A program made the translations under genes and the position numbers. Of a stretch of DNA of 64,000 bases, positions 16,337-25,420 are shown in pieces. Source of the stretch: Natronobacterium gregoryi SP2 (lineage in GTDB: Archaea; Halobacteriota; Halobacteria; Halobacteriales; Natrialbaceae); contig NC_019792.1 in the NCBI RefSeq assembly GCF_000230715.2, forward strand, positions 496,001 to 560,000, in the 5' to 3' direction. Position 1 is the first letter of the stretch; each line of letters starts with the position of its first letter. The notes below the pieces were generated by a model. That model had not been told where the DNA came from. It did no database searches and saw only the letters and a list, made by a program, of their open reading frames with translations.

Positions 16337-16847
16337 ATTTTCTCGTTTCTCCGCTTTCGTTGGCCGACCTGACCACGAGCGCCCCCGTCCCGGGCGTAAA
16401 CTCGACAGTCCGCCCCGTTTCGCCGCCGACGTCTTCGGCAACGAGTGGAACACCGAGTCTCTCGAGTTCGTCTTTCGCCGCAACGACGTTGCGTTGCCCG
16501 ACCCCGTCGCCAAAACTGTCGAATTCGAACATGTCGCTCCCTCCAGCTATCTTTGCTTCGACGGACGTATAACTGGCACCATTTTCGACCATGCGTCGGA
16601 GCAGCGCACGGATCGCAGTATTCGCGTACTTGCCTGGCTTGCGATCGCTGTTCTCGGCGGCGTCGCCATCTGGCAACATCGCGTGTGCGAGTCCGCCAAT
16701 CTCCGTCTCGGGGTCGTAGAGTGCGATCGCGAGACACGAGCCAAGCCCGTAGGACGTGAGCGTGTCGTCGCCCTCGCTGACCGTAATCTCCGAGATACCA
16801 ACCCGTGCTGGCGACGGGATACCTGGTTCTGTTCCGTACGTCTTCAT
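16329..16847 (-). CDS. cheD: Chemoreceptor glutamine deamidase CheD
   Basis: A 172-residue CheD. The catalytic Cys lies in GLGSCLAIALYD (C38) and the His in GGLAHAMLP (H55), followed by the family segment RKPGKYANTAIRALL. CheD deamidates Gln residues of chemoreceptors and in many systems binds CheC and raises its CheY-P phosphatase activity. The neighbouring cheC genes on the same transcript fit that partnership. It overlaps the double CheC gene by 4 bp and cheR by 8 bp. Confidence 0.95.
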   Translation of the reverse strand: MKTYGTEPGIPSPARVGISEITVSEGDDTLTSYGLGSCLAIALYDPETEIGGLAHAMLPDGDAAENSDRKPGKYANTAIRALLRRMVENGASYTSVEAKIAGGSDMFEFDSFGDGVGQRNVVAAKDELERLGVPLVAEDVGGETGRTVEFTPGTGALVVRSANESGETRKYD

Positions 16848-18103
16848 GCGTTATCGACTTCCTGAAATTCGGCCGTCGTCGGTTCCTCCTCGACTCGGTC
16901 GACATCGAGATCGTTCAACGCTCGTTCGAGGTCGGCCTCGTTGGGAATCGCGTACACTTCACAATCAATGTCCCGGCCGTCGGCCGTGATGATGGTGTCG
17001 AAAACGAACGCGAACTCCTGCTGTGAGCCGAGCTGGACGACAACCGGATCAACCGCTGCGGCACCGATATCGTGGATAAACTCCGGCGTCGAGTGATCGA
17101 TCGTCGTGTCCAGTACGTTCGCCCACCCGTCTAAAAATCCGCTTGCCATGATGTTTCCGAGCTCCGTGATCGCGCTCGTTTCCATCTCGTCGAACTCTCC
17201 AGGATCGCCGTCCACTCCGTCGGCCACGGTCGGCACCATCGCGTCGACGATCTTCCGTGCCGACCGCTCGTCGAACAGAAAAACCAGATAGCCACTTGGC
17301 ACGCCGTCGAACTCGAAGGCGACGCCGACGAGTTGTTCGTCGGGAACCGACTGTGGAATCGCCTCGAGTGAGACGAAGTTCAGCCGTCGGATCTCGACGC
17401 TGGTTTCGATTCCAGTCAGCGTCGTCGCGGTGGTGGCAATCTCTTTGGCTCCACGCTCTGCCATCCGGTCGAACCCCTCGAGTTTATCGTAGGCAATGCC
17501 GTCACTGGTCCGGAGCCGATCGAGTAGCGCCGACATCGAACGATGGGTCGGGAAGAGATAGTGGCTGAACCCGACCTCCGTGTCGACGGTCTCGATCCGA
17601 CTCTGGAAGAGCAACGCGAGGTCGTTCTCCTGGCCGGGACCCGCCGTCTCGTCGACGTCGTTGAAAAACTGGTCGGCCGATTCGTCGATGACGAGTTCGG
17701 GCGTCGAGACATCGATGACACTCTCCAAGACATCGGCCCAACCGTCGACGAACCCACTGTTCATGATGTGGCCAACCTCGGTCACAGCACTGCGGGTCAT
17801 CTCGTCGAACGCTGCTGTTTCGGGCTCCGAAACGATCGTATCGACGATCCGGAGCGCCGCTTCGCGCTCGAAGACGATCACCGAGTACCCCTCGATTGCA
17901 CCGTCTAGGTCGACGCGAATGCCGACCTTTTCGGTCGAGTCGTCGAACGCCTGGCAGATTTCACTGCCACGCATGAAATTGAGCTTCGTGACGCCGACTT
18001 GCGTCTCGACATCGGTCATATGCGTCAGCCGCCCTGCAGCGAGCCCGGCACCTTCTCTTGCCATCCGATAGAACGTCCCGAGTGCGTTGACGTCGAGTTT
18101 CAT
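16844..18103 (-). CDS. cheC: CheC-like CheY-P phosphatase/adaptor with two tandem CheC domains
   Basis: A 419-residue protein made of two copies of the CheC fold, about residues 1-200 and 210-410. Each half contains the characteristic active-site helix. In half one it reads EMTRSAVTEVGHIMNSGFVDGW and in half two EMETSAITELGNIMASGFLDGW. The acidic residue and the Asn expected for phosphatase activity (E...N) are present in both helices. Halobacterial chemotaxis operons carry several CheC paralogues, some of which connect signalling to the archaellum. It overlaps the single-domain CheC gene by 4 bp. Confidence 0.9.
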   Translation of the reverse strand: MKLDVNALGTFYRMAREGAGLAAGRLTHMTDVETQVGVTKLNFMRGSEICQAFDDSTEKVGIRVDLDGAIEGYSVIVFEREAALRIVDTIVSEPETAAFDEMTRSAVTEVGHIMNSGFVDGWADVLESVIDVSTPELVIDESADQFFNDVDETAGPGQENDLALLFQSRIETVDTEVGFSHYLFPTHRSMSALLDRLRTSDGIAYDKLEGFDRMAERGAKEIATTATTLTGIETSVEIRRLNFVSLEAIPQSVPDEQLVGVAFEFDGVPSGYLVFLFDERSARKIVDAMVPTVADGVDGDPGEFDEMETSAITELGNIMASGFLDGWANVLDTTIDHSTPEFIHDIGAAAVDPVVVQLGSQQEFAFVFDTIITADGRDIDCEVYAIPNEADLERALNDLDVDRVEEEPTTAEFQEVDNA

Positions 18104-18705
18104 GTCGTTTTGACGTCAATATCGTTGACCAGTTCGACGAACGCTTCGACGTCGGGGAACGCGTAGATTTCGGCTTCGATCTGGTAGCTCGGCACCGTCA
18201 GTTCCGAGTCGAAAAACAACGCGAGGTCGTCCCCGTCGAGACTCGCCGTCCGAGTGACGACTTCGCCAGCGGGTGCATACACCAACTGCGGGGCAGCGAT
18301 GTCGATGACCCGCCCGAGCACGTCTGCCCAGCCGTCGATGAAGCCGTTTGCCATCATCGTCCCCATCTCCTCGACTGCACTTCGTGCCATCTTCCCGGAG
18401 ACGTCCGTCAGGTCGTCGACGACGTCGTCGAGCATGATCGCCGTGATCTTCTTTGCGCTCTCCTCAGGAAAAAGGATAAGGATGTGACCACGTGGCGGGT
18501 CCTGCAACCGAACCCGGACGCCGACGCGATTCTCGTCGTCTAACTGCCGCTCGAGATCCAAGACGTCGACAAAGTTCGTCTTGGTTACCTCCATCCGGGC
18601 GTGTTGGCCGGTCAGTTTGCTCATGTTGTCGGCGACGCCGTTCGTTCCAACTTTCGCCATTTCGTTTACGAAACTTAGCTTGCGAATGTCAACTTTCGTC
18701 GTCAT
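18100..18705 (-). CDS. cheC: CheC family protein, single domain
   Basis: A 201-residue CheC. The active-site helix reads RSAVEEMGTMMANGFIDGWADVL, keeping the Glu and Asn of CheY-P phosphatases, though with MMAN in place of IMNS. It should act on phosphorylated CheY in the cytoplasm, probably together with CheD. A weak similarity between its first 60 residues and those of the downstream double CheC suggests tandem duplication within the operon. It is separated from cheA by 41 bp. Confidence 0.92.
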   Translation of the reverse strand: MTTKVDIRKLSFVNEMAKVGTNGVADNMSKLTGQHARMEVTKTNFVDVLDLERQLDDENRVGVRVRLQDPPRGHILILFPEESAKKITAIMLDDVVDDLTDVSGKMARSAVEEMGTMMANGFIDGWADVLGRVIDIAAPQLVYAPAGEVVTRTASLDGDDLALFFDSELTVPSYQIEAEIYAFPDVEAFVELVNDIDVKTT

Positions 18706-18746
18706 GTGTTTTCCATAGCTGAGCTGCTAGTGCACGTTCGATTCCA

Positions 18747-21700
18747 TCAGAGCGTCGCTACGTCGAGTATCGTGACGACCTTGCCACGGCCACGAACCGT
18801 CGCACCGCTGAGGCCAGGAATGCCGCCCATAAAGCCCTCGAAGGGCTTGACGACGACTTCCTGCTGGCCTTGCACGCGGTCACAGCCGAGCGCGACCTGC
18901 CGGACGTCGTCACGCACGCGAACGAGCATCCGTTCTTCCGCGGTCGACTCGAGCGATTCGAACTCCTCCTCGAGCCAGCGAACGGGAGACTCGTCGTCGC
19001 CGTCCGCGAGGACGGGGGTTCCGTCGACCGTCTCGACCGCGCGGGCCGATTCGATGTCCTGCACGACTTTCGTCGGGAGACCGAACTCCCGGCCACCACA
19101 CTCGACGAACAGGACGTCTTCGATCGCGACCGAGACCGGAAGCGTCATCGTGACAGTCGTCCCGCCGCCGGGGTCGCTGTCGATCCGGACGCTTCCATCG
19201 AGGTCCTCGACCGTCCGCTTGACCACGTCCATACCGACGCCACGGCCGCTGACGTCGGTTACCTCGCTCGCCGTCGAGAACCCAGGATGGAACGCGAGGT
19301 CGTACGTGGCTTCGTCGTCCATCGCAGCGGCTTCCGATTCCTCGAGAATGTCTGCTTCGACGGCTTCGGAGCGCAGACGATCCGGAGACAGTCCGGCCCC
19401 ATCGTCCGAGACCGTTATTGTCACTCGATCACGACTCTGGGTGGCAGTCACCTCGACTGTTCCCTCCCGGGGCTTCCCCGCTTGCTCGCGGCTGTCTGGT
19501 GATTCGATCCCGTGATCAACCGCGTTTCGCACCAGATGCACCAGCGGATCTCCGATCCGCTCCAGAATGCTCCGGTCGAGTTCCACGTCCTCGCCGCTCA
19601 ACTCGAGGATGACCTCTTTTTCCTGCTCGCGAGCTACGTCCCGAACCACCCGTGGGAGCCGGCTGACAGCCGTCTCGAGGGGGACGAGTCGGACGTCCAT
19701 CACGGTCTCCTGGAGCGCGGTGGTCAGCTCCGAGAGGTCGTCGAGTTCCGGCTCGAGTTCAGAGAAGTCCTCGCCGGTCTCGGCTGCGTTGTGGAGTCGA
19801 ACGCGCGTCGTCACGAGTCCCTCGACGAGTGTCCGGAGTTCGTCGATCCGGTCGACGTCGACCCTCACCGACTGGTCGCCATCCGCAGGATCGGTGGCTC
19901 CAGATCTATCCGCCGACTCCGGAACTGTCAACTCCGGAACCTCGAGTGCTGGCTCGTCGACGACCCGTTCCGGCTCGACGTCTATCGCCGCCGAGCCGGT
20001 TTCGCTCGCCGTCTCACCCGGGGCAAACGGGTTGCTGTCGCCTTCGAGCGCGATATCCGTCGCCTCGAAGGACTCCTCGAGATCTATCTCGTCGATTACG
20101 TCGGTCTCGTCGACCACGTCGGAACCGTCACCGCCAGTGTCCGAACGGGACGACGCTTCCCGAAGCTCCGACCCGAAGTTGAAACCACCAGTGTCGTCGG
20201 GCTCCGATTCCGCGTCGACAGGGGAAACTGCTCCGTCGTCGGTCGCTCCGTCGTCGACAGCCGCGGTCGACTCCTCCTCGGCGATGCCATCGTCTGGCCC
20301 GCCAGAGAGACCGTCGTCGGTACCGAACTCCGCGCCGTCGTCACCGAACGCGTCGACGTCGTCGATAGTCGCGTCGACTGTCTCACCGAACTGGTCGCCC
20401 TCGAGCGAGACATCGCCAAACTGGTTGCCCTCGAGCGAGACATCGCCAAACTGGTTGCCCTCGAGCGAGACGTCGTCAAACTGGTCGCCCTCGAGCGAGA
20501 CATCGCCAAACTGGTCGCCCTCGAGCGAGACGTCGCCAAACTGGTCGTCGTACTCGTCGGCCGGCACGTCGAAGCCGACGTCTGTCTCGGGGTCGGACTC
20601 GAAACTTGTCTCTGGCTGCTCGCCGAACTCGACGTTGAACGCTGGCTCTTCCGTACAGTCGGCGACCGACTCCTCGGGCGGCAGGTCGTTCACTTCTGGT
20701 TCGCAGTCGTCCTCGTCTATTTCTCGTCGTGACGACTCGTCGGCCTCGTCGGCTGCTCCCGAGTCGGCCACGGCAGCCGTATCCGACGCCACGCTCGAGG
20801 GGGTGTCGCCCTCGAGTGTCGGCGGCTCCGAATCGTCCAACTCGCTCGCAGTCACGGAGTCAGCGGCTACCGCGTCGGCGCTCTCTGTGCCGTCCTCGCT
20901 CTCGAGACCGTCGTCTTCGGGTTCGGACGCCGATTCCGGCTCTCCAGAATCCGTCGGCTCGGTCGCTGGGTCCGAAACGTGGTCCGCTACGTTGGAGCCG
21001 TCGTCTCGGGCTTCGAGGAACGAGCCATCGTCGTCGGCTGCATCACCGAGGAGTTCGTCCATCCCGACCTCTTCGTCGTCGAACTCGTCGAACTCGAGGT
21101 CGGCGAGTTCCTCCTGCAGTTCGTCGAAGCCAACCATCTCGACTTCAGCTTGCAGTTCCGAGAAAACCTCGTTTGCGTCGTCGACTGTGCCGTCTTCGGA
21201 ATCTGTCTCCGACGCTGTCTCGGCGTCGTCTATCACCTGGTCGGTTTCGGCGGCCGCTCGTGGCTCGCCGTCGTCTCCCTCGTCGGCGTCCGCCAGCAGA
21301 TCGTCGAACGCCCCGGCGTCGCCCATCTCGTCGAAGGCCCCGAGATCGTCGTCGTCCGCGATGTCTGCTGCTCTCTCGTCCAGGTCGTCGAACTCGTCGA
21401 ACTCCGCGAGCAGTTCGTCGACCTCGAGTTGTCGTGCCTGGTCGGGGTCGACACCGTCGCCAGGGGCCGTTCCTGACACGAGGTCGTCGAGAGAGTCCTC
21501 GTGTGTCGTTTGCGTCCCGGCCGCGAACCGATCAGTAACCGTGACGATCTCGAAGTCGTGTACCTCCGCGACCGGGTCGAGTCCGGACGCGATCGCCGAC
21601 TCACCGACCGGGCTGGCGAAGACGGCGTCGAACGCGCCGCCGTAGTCGCCGTCGTCGATCACTGACCGTGGCGGGTCGGTGCCGAGCAACTCGAACGCGT

Positions 21701-22235
21701 CGATCAAAGCCTCGACGACGAGCCTCCCGTCGTTTACCCCGTCCTCGATCTCGGCCGTCGAAATGCGCACGAGATACATCTCGTGATCGTCGTTCGACGG
21801 CCCCTCGAGACCCGCGATGACGTCGTCGATCTCGCTCTCTGTGGGTGGCTGGATCGCGACTGGACCCTCGAGGTGTTCCCGGAGCGCACCGATCGTATCG
21901 GCAGGGTCCGTCTCGATCTCGCCGTAGCGATCGAGGTCGTCGATCAGTCGCTCTAAGTCGTCGACGGCCTCGAAGACGTCGTCCATCAACTCCATCGAGA
22001 CCGCTATCTCGCCCGCACGGACCGCATCAAGTACGTCTTCGATCGCGTGTGCAAGATCGGTCGCTGCCTCGAGCCCGGCCGCACCGCAGTTGCCCTTGAG
22101 CGTGTGAGCGATGCGGAAGACGTCCGTGATCGTCTCCTCGTCGTCTGGGCTGTGCTCGAGGGCCAGCAACGCGTTGTTCAGTTCCGTAATTCGTTCTTCG
22201 CTCTCCTGGACGAAGTCGGTCCAGTGGTCAGTCAT
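18747..22235 (-). CDS. cheA: Chemotaxis histidine kinase CheA with very long acidic linker
   Basis: A 1162-residue CheA, far longer than the usual 650-700. The P1 phosphotransfer domain holds the phosphorylated His at about residue 44 (AHTLKGNCGA). A P2-like domain follows at about 150-255. Residues about 260-755 are a low-complexity, Asp/Glu-rich linker that includes a perfect-register 10-residue repeat. The last 400 residues are P3 (DQSVRVDVDRIDELRTLVEG), the P4 ATPase (HLVRNAVDHGIE, DDGAGL, GRGVGMDVV, GGGTTVT) and the P5 CheW-like domain. It phosphorylates CheY and CheB in response to receptors. ATG 22235 overlaps cheB by 8 bp. Confidence 0.95.
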   Translation of the reverse strand: MTDHWTDFVQESEERITELNNALLALEHSPDDEETITDVFRIAHTLKGNCGAAGLEAATDLAHAIEDVLDAVRAGEIAVSMELMDDVFEAVDDLERLIDDLDRYGEIETDPADTIGALREHLEGPVAIQPPTESEIDDVIAGLEGPSNDDHEMYLVRISTAEIEDGVNDGRLVVEALIDAFELLGTDPPRSVIDDGDYGGAFDAVFASPVGESAIASGLDPVAEVHDFEIVTVTDRFAAGTQTTHEDSLDDLVSGTAPGDGVDPDQARQLEVDELLAEFDEFDDLDERAADIADDDDLGAFDEMGDAGAFDDLLADADEGDDGEPRAAAETDQVIDDAETASETDSEDGTVDDANEVFSELQAEVEMVGFDELQEELADLEFDEFDDEEVGMDELLGDAADDDGSFLEARDDGSNVADHVSDPATEPTDSGEPESASEPEDDGLESEDGTESADAVAADSVTASELDDSEPPTLEGDTPSSVASDTAAVADSGAADEADESSRREIDEDDCEPEVNDLPPEESVADCTEEPAFNVEFGEQPETSFESDPETDVGFDVPADEYDDQFGDVSLEGDQFGDVSLEGDQFDDVSLEGNQFGDVSLEGNQFGDVSLEGDQFGETVDATIDDVDAFGDDGAEFGTDDGLSGGPDDGIAEEESTAAVDDGATDDGAVSPVDAESEPDDTGGFNFGSELREASSRSDTGGDGSDVVDETDVIDEIDLEESFEATDIALEGDSNPFAPGETASETGSAAIDVEPERVVDEPALEVPELTVPESADRSGATDPADGDQSVRVDVDRIDELRTLVEGLVTTRVRLHNAAETGEDFSELEPELDDLSELTTALQETVMDVRLVPLETAVSRLPRVVRDVAREQEKEVILELSGEDVELDRSILERIGDPLVHLVRNAVDHGIESPDSREQAGKPREGTVEVTATQSRDRVTITVSDDGAGLSPDRLRSEAVEADILEESEAAAMDDEATYDLAFHPGFSTASEVTDVSGRGVGMDVVKRTVEDLDGSVRIDSDPGGGTTVTMTLPVSVAIEDVLFVECGGREFGLPTKVVQDIESARAVETVDGTPVLADGDDESPVRWLEEEFESLESTAEERMLVRVRDDVRQVALGCDRVQGQQEVVVKPFEGFMGGIPGLSGATVRGRGKVVTILDVATL
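20401..20550 (-). repeat. 30-bp in-frame tandem repeat inside cheA
   Basis: Five 30-bp units begin at 20401, 20431, 20461, 20491 and 20521, with a partial sixth at 20386-20400. They encode QFGDVSLEGD-like decapeptides in the CheA linker. Units differ by only one to four bases, so the array is young or kept uniform by slippage. There are no spacers, so this is not a CRISPR. Confidence 0.93.
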
Positions 22236-23430
22236 CGGTTTCACCTTCCGTGTTCGCGGCCGCACGGTCGTTTGCCGGTCGAACGGTACACGCGTCGACG
22301 ATCGCCGCCGCGATGGCGTCGCCGCGCACGACCTCGTCGACGCAGCCGGTCGCTATCGCCTGACAGGGGATGTCAAATACCTGACTCGTCGCTTCGTCTT
22401 GGGCGATCGTGTGGCCACCGACGGCGTCGACGGCCTCGATCCCGGCAGCACCATCACCGCCCATTCCAGAGAGGACGACGCCACAGAGTGGCCCCGTGAC
22501 AGTCTCGGCCGCAGTCTCCATCGTGACGTCGATCGACGGCTGGACGCCTCTCGTTTGCTCGTCGTCGAGTCGAACGCGAAGGCCGCGGCCGTCGTGGTCG
22601 ACGACCTCGAGATCAGCGTCACCGGGTGCGACGACGGCCTCGCCGGGCGAGAGCCACTCATCCTCGGTCGCCTCTCGAACCGGATACTCACTTACTGTAT
22701 CGAGTCGGTCGGCGAATCGGCCGGTAAACGTCGCGGGCATATGCTGGACGATCAGTACCGTCGCATCGAGGGCGGCCGGAAGCCGCTCGAGTAGGCGTTC
22801 GGCGATCTTCGGGCCGCCGGTGGATGCGCCGACGACGACGATCGACTCGAGGAGCGTGGTCCCCTCGACCGGGACCGTCGTCACGTCGTCCGGCCGGGAC
22901 GACGTCTGATCGCGGCGACTGTCGGTCCGCGTCGACGGAACCGTGGCGTTTGCTGTGTCGTTCCGGCGGAGTGACGTTTGGCCACCCGTCACCGGCTGGG
23001 CCACACGCGCGGTCGCAGCGGTTCGAGCCAGCGCGAGCGACGACGCATCGACCGTCTCGAGGTCGCCGACCGCCTCGACGACATCCGCAACGAATCTGCC
23101 GTGGAGACCGGCTACAGGCTGCTCGAGATAGCTGACGACGTCGCGTGCAACGCCCTCCAGGAGCGAGTCCGCCGTCTCTTCGGGAAGTTCGTCACACAAC
23201 AGGAGGACTGGCGTGGGATTTATCGTCATAATCCGTTCGATCGCGTCGACGGCGTCTCCGTCCGGGAGAGTCGTCTTCAGGGTCACGACGTCGGGGTCGA
23301 TCGCGTCGATTCGTTCGAGGGCGTCTCGTCCACTCGCTGCGAGTTTGACCTCGTAGCCGACGTCGGCGAGCGCGTTGCCGAGGACTGTCCGCGTGGACGC
23401 AGCGTCGTCGACAACGAGTATTCGCGTCAT
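22228..23430 (-). CDS. cheB: Chemotaxis methylesterase CheB with degenerate receiver domain
   Basis: A 400-residue CheB. The methylesterase half (about 195-385) keeps the full catalytic triad: S203 in GASTGG, H230 in QHMP and D326 in GMGGDG. It removes methyl groups from chemoreceptors, opposing CheR. The N-terminal receiver keeps the acidic pair D8-D9, but the phospho-accepting Asp is replaced by K52 (VVTLKTTLP). The Ser/Thr of strand 4 is C79, and the usual Lys before Pro is Gln (YLEQP). It therefore probably cannot be activated by phosphorylation. It overlaps cheY by 4 bp and cheA by 8 bp. Confidence 0.93.
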   Translation of the reverse strand: MTRILVVDDAASTRTVLGNALADVGYEVKLAASGRDALERIDAIDPDVVTLKTTLPDGDAVDAIERIMTINPTPVLLLCDELPEETADSLLEGVARDVVSYLEQPVAGLHGRFVADVVEAVGDLETVDASSLALARTAATARVAQPVTGGQTSLRRNDTANATVPSTRTDSRRDQTSSRPDDVTTVPVEGTTLLESIVVVGASTGGPKIAERLLERLPAALDATVLIVQHMPATFTGRFADRLDTVSEYPVREATEDEWLSPGEAVVAPGDADLEVVDHDGRGLRVRLDDEQTRGVQPSIDVTMETAAETVTGPLCGVVLSGMGGDGAAGIEAVDAVGGHTIAQDEATSQVFDIPCQAIATGCVDEVVRGDAIAAAIVDACTVRPANDRAAANTEGETDD

Positions 23431-23789
23431 GCCGCGACGACGTCCGTAAGCGCCTTTCTGACGCTGGGTTCCTCGAACGGCTTCGTCACGTATCCGTCCG
23501 CGCCGGCCTTGACGGCCAGTTTCATCTTCTCCCGCTGGCCGACGCTCGTACACATGATGACCTGTGCACTGGGGTCGATCTTCTTGATGGCTGCCGTCGC
23601 CTTGATACCGTTGCACTTGGGCATCACGATGTCCATCATGACGATGTCGGGCTCGCGTTCTTTGTACAGTTTCACGGCTTCGGCACCGTTAGACGCCTCA
23701 CCGACGATGCGGTAATCCTCTTCGAGGATCTGACGCAGTAGATTCCGCATAAAATGTGAGTCGTCAACGATGAGCACCCCTGTCGACAT
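23427..23789 (-). CDS. cheY: Chemotaxis response regulator CheY
   Basis: A 120-residue single receiver domain, first gene of the che operon. All key residues are present: D9 and D10, phospho-accepting D53 in MMDIVMP, T81 and K103 in TKPF. It receives phosphate from CheA and passes the signal to the motility motor, in archaea through CheF-type adaptors. No cheF or archaellum gene is in this window. It overlaps cheB by 4 bp. Confidence 0.96.
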   Translation of the reverse strand: MSTGVLIVDDSHFMRNLLRQILEEDYRIVGEASNGAEAVKLYKEREPDIVMMDIVMPKCNGIKATAAIKKIDPSAQVIMCTSVGQREKMKLAVKAGADGYVTKPFEEPSVRKALTDVVAA

Positions 23790-23912
23790 TCAGTAGTACA
23801 CCAAATTTCTGTAGAGATACGATTACCATAAATGCTGTCTCCCGATTATCAGACGTGATAAGTGGTGAATAGATCCGTGAAACGGCGGCGAGCGCGCCTG
23901 TGGCGCGAACGG
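23790..23912 (-). promoter_or_regulatory. Promoter region of the che operon
   Basis: This AT-rich gap precedes cheY on the minus strand. The sequence ATTTATGG (minus strand, about 23836-23829) lies some 40-47 bp before the cheY ATG. It is the best TATA candidate, giving a short 5' leader of roughly 15 nt. The assignment is by spacing only. Confidence 0.4.
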
Positions 23913-24581
23913 CTACCGGGCGAGTGACTGGGTGGCTCTCGGACTCGACGCCAGCAAGAGTTTGTGGACGGCGACGAGCGGCGTTCCCTCGACGACGATC
24001 CGATGGCCGTCGTTCGCAACACCGACAGAGCGACCCGCTCCGCCGTCGAGCGACTCGAGCGACGACTCTCTCGCGTGCGATCCCGGCCGACGCTCGCGTT
24101 CGAGCACGGCGTCGACGAGCGGATGCTCGAGTACGTCTCCCGAGAACTCGCTTTCCGCAACGTTGTCTTCGTCGAAGACGTTCGATTCCGGAACGGAATC
24201 GACGCCGAGCACGTCGTCGACGCGAATCGCCGCTGCCTGCTGGTCGGCGGGCTGGTCGAAGACGAGTAACTGGTCGCTATCGGTGCTGACGGTCGCGGGC
24301 GGGAAGTAAACCGACGGATCGATCACTGCCGTAATCTCGCCACGGAGATCGACGACGCCCTCGATCGCGTCGGGAGCACGCGGGACCGCCGTCGGCTCGT
24401 CCTGAAGCGCCGTCGTCGTTCTGACGTCGTCGACCGGGACTGCAAACCGGTGGTCACCGACCTCGAACACGACGGCGCGTACGTGATCCTCACGATCCTC
24501 GGAACCGCTCGAATCCTGTTGGTTCCGATCTCGGCCGTCCTCGAGGTCGATTCCAAGCAGTTTGTCGGGGAGCTCCGGCAT
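23913..24581 (-). CDS. cheW: CheW-type chemotaxis adaptor
   Basis: A 222-residue protein whose core (about residues 33-115) is a CheW domain: AVVFEVGDHRFAVPVDDV, then IEGVVDLRGEITAVIDP, the most conserved CheW motif. CheW couples chemoreceptors to CheA in the membrane arrays. It has an acidic N-terminal extension and a C-terminal extension after about residue 165, longer than the usual 150-residue CheW. It lies 123 bp upstream of cheY on the same strand, so it may be transcribed separately or with the operon. Confidence 0.88.
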   Translation of the reverse strand: MPELPDKLLGIDLEDGRDRNQQDSSGSEDREDHVRAVVFEVGDHRFAVPVDDVRTTTALQDEPTAVPRAPDAIEGVVDLRGEITAVIDPSVYFPPATVSTDSDQLLVFDQPADQQAAAIRVDDVLGVDSVPESNVFDEDNVAESEFSGDVLEHPLVDAVLERERRPGSHARESSLESLDGGAGRSVGVANDGHRIVVEGTPLVAVHKLLLASSPRATQSLAR

Positions 24582-24642
24582 GGTTTCGTTCGTCTATCCG
24601 AGCCCAGGTACAAAAACGTTCACTGGTGAAAAAAGATTGCTA

Positions 24643-25419
24643 CTATCTAAGTCCCGGTGGTGGCCCGTCGTCGGAGTCGTCGTCGATGTCGATGTCTAAC
24701 CCCATCTCTTCGCGTTGCTCTTGTAGCTGCTTGACCTGGCGATAGTAGTAGCCGGCTCCAGCACCGCCAAGTAGCAAGACGACCACGACCAGTCCTGCAA
24801 ACAGGGGGACATCGCGGGTGAGATAGTACCGGAGCGCGACCGTACTATCGACAGTCTCCCACGCCAGGTGTTCTTGATCGTCGACGACCTCGCGCTCGTA
24901 GCCGCCAGGGTTGACGTCGCCAAACAGGAAGTTCGACGTCCGGTACCCCTCAGGGAGCGTTACCTCGTACGAGCCATCGACGTAGGCCGGAATCTGGAAC
25001 GTTCGACTGCCGGAACCCCCGGAGAACGCGACGGTGCCGTTGCCGTCGGGAACCCGGACCACCGTACTCGAGCGGCTCTGATCGACCTCGAGTTCGGACC
25101 CTTTCAGCTCCGTCCCGTTGTCGGGATACCAGTACCTGACGCCGTGGACATCGAGCGCCCGGTCGCGGTAGAACGAAGACCGGTACAGCGACAACTCTTC
25201 TGTCTCGTTTAGATCGTAGACGGCACGGAACTCGCCGTTGGTGATCATCCCGGCGTCGTCGATCGAGATCGCCACGTCGGCGTCGCTGTCACGGAGGTCG
25301 TCGTACTCCGCCTCACGGTCGAGTTCTTCGTCCGGGACGCCGCCGAAGATCGCCGTACAACCAGCTAACCCGACCAGCAGGACGACCGCGATCGAGGCGA
25401 GAACGAGACGACGATTCAT
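24643..25419 (-). CDS. DUF5803 family membrane-anchored lipoprotein
   Basis: A 258-residue protein. The signal peptide MNRRLVLASIAVVLLVGLAGC ends in the lipobox L-A-G-C, predicting a diacylglyceryl-type lipid anchor. A beta-rich exported domain follows, then a second membrane helix near the C-terminus (FAGLVVVVLLLGGAGAGYYY), a charged coiled segment and an acidic tail. As I recall, this matches DUF5803, a haloarchaeal family of unknown function that often sits next to DUF2110 and tfe, as here. ATG 25419 was chosen over a GTG five codons upstream because it starts one base after the upstream stop. Confidence 0.82.
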   Translation of the reverse strand: MNRRLVLASIAVVLLVGLAGCTAIFGGVPDEELDREAEYDDLRDSDADVAISIDDAGMITNGEFRAVYDLNETEELSLYRSSFYRDRALDVHGVRYWYPDNGTELKGSELEVDQSRSSTVVRVPDGNGTVAFSGGSGSRTFQIPAYVDGSYEVTLPEGYRTSNFLFGDVNPGGYEREVVDDQEHLAWETVDSTVALRYYLTRDVPLFAGLVVVVLLLGGAGAGYYYRQVKQLQEQREEMGLDIDIDDDSDDGPPPGLR

Positions 25420-25420
25420 G

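Noticed and set aside
20401-20550. Possible CRISPR array (30-bp repeats)
   Set aside because: No spacers, repeats contiguous, in frame with CheA, and no cas genes.
19567-21645. 692-residue Ser-rich plus-strand ORF
   Set aside because: It is the mirror of the acidic CheA linker. Ser-rich translation of GA-rich antisense is an artefact.
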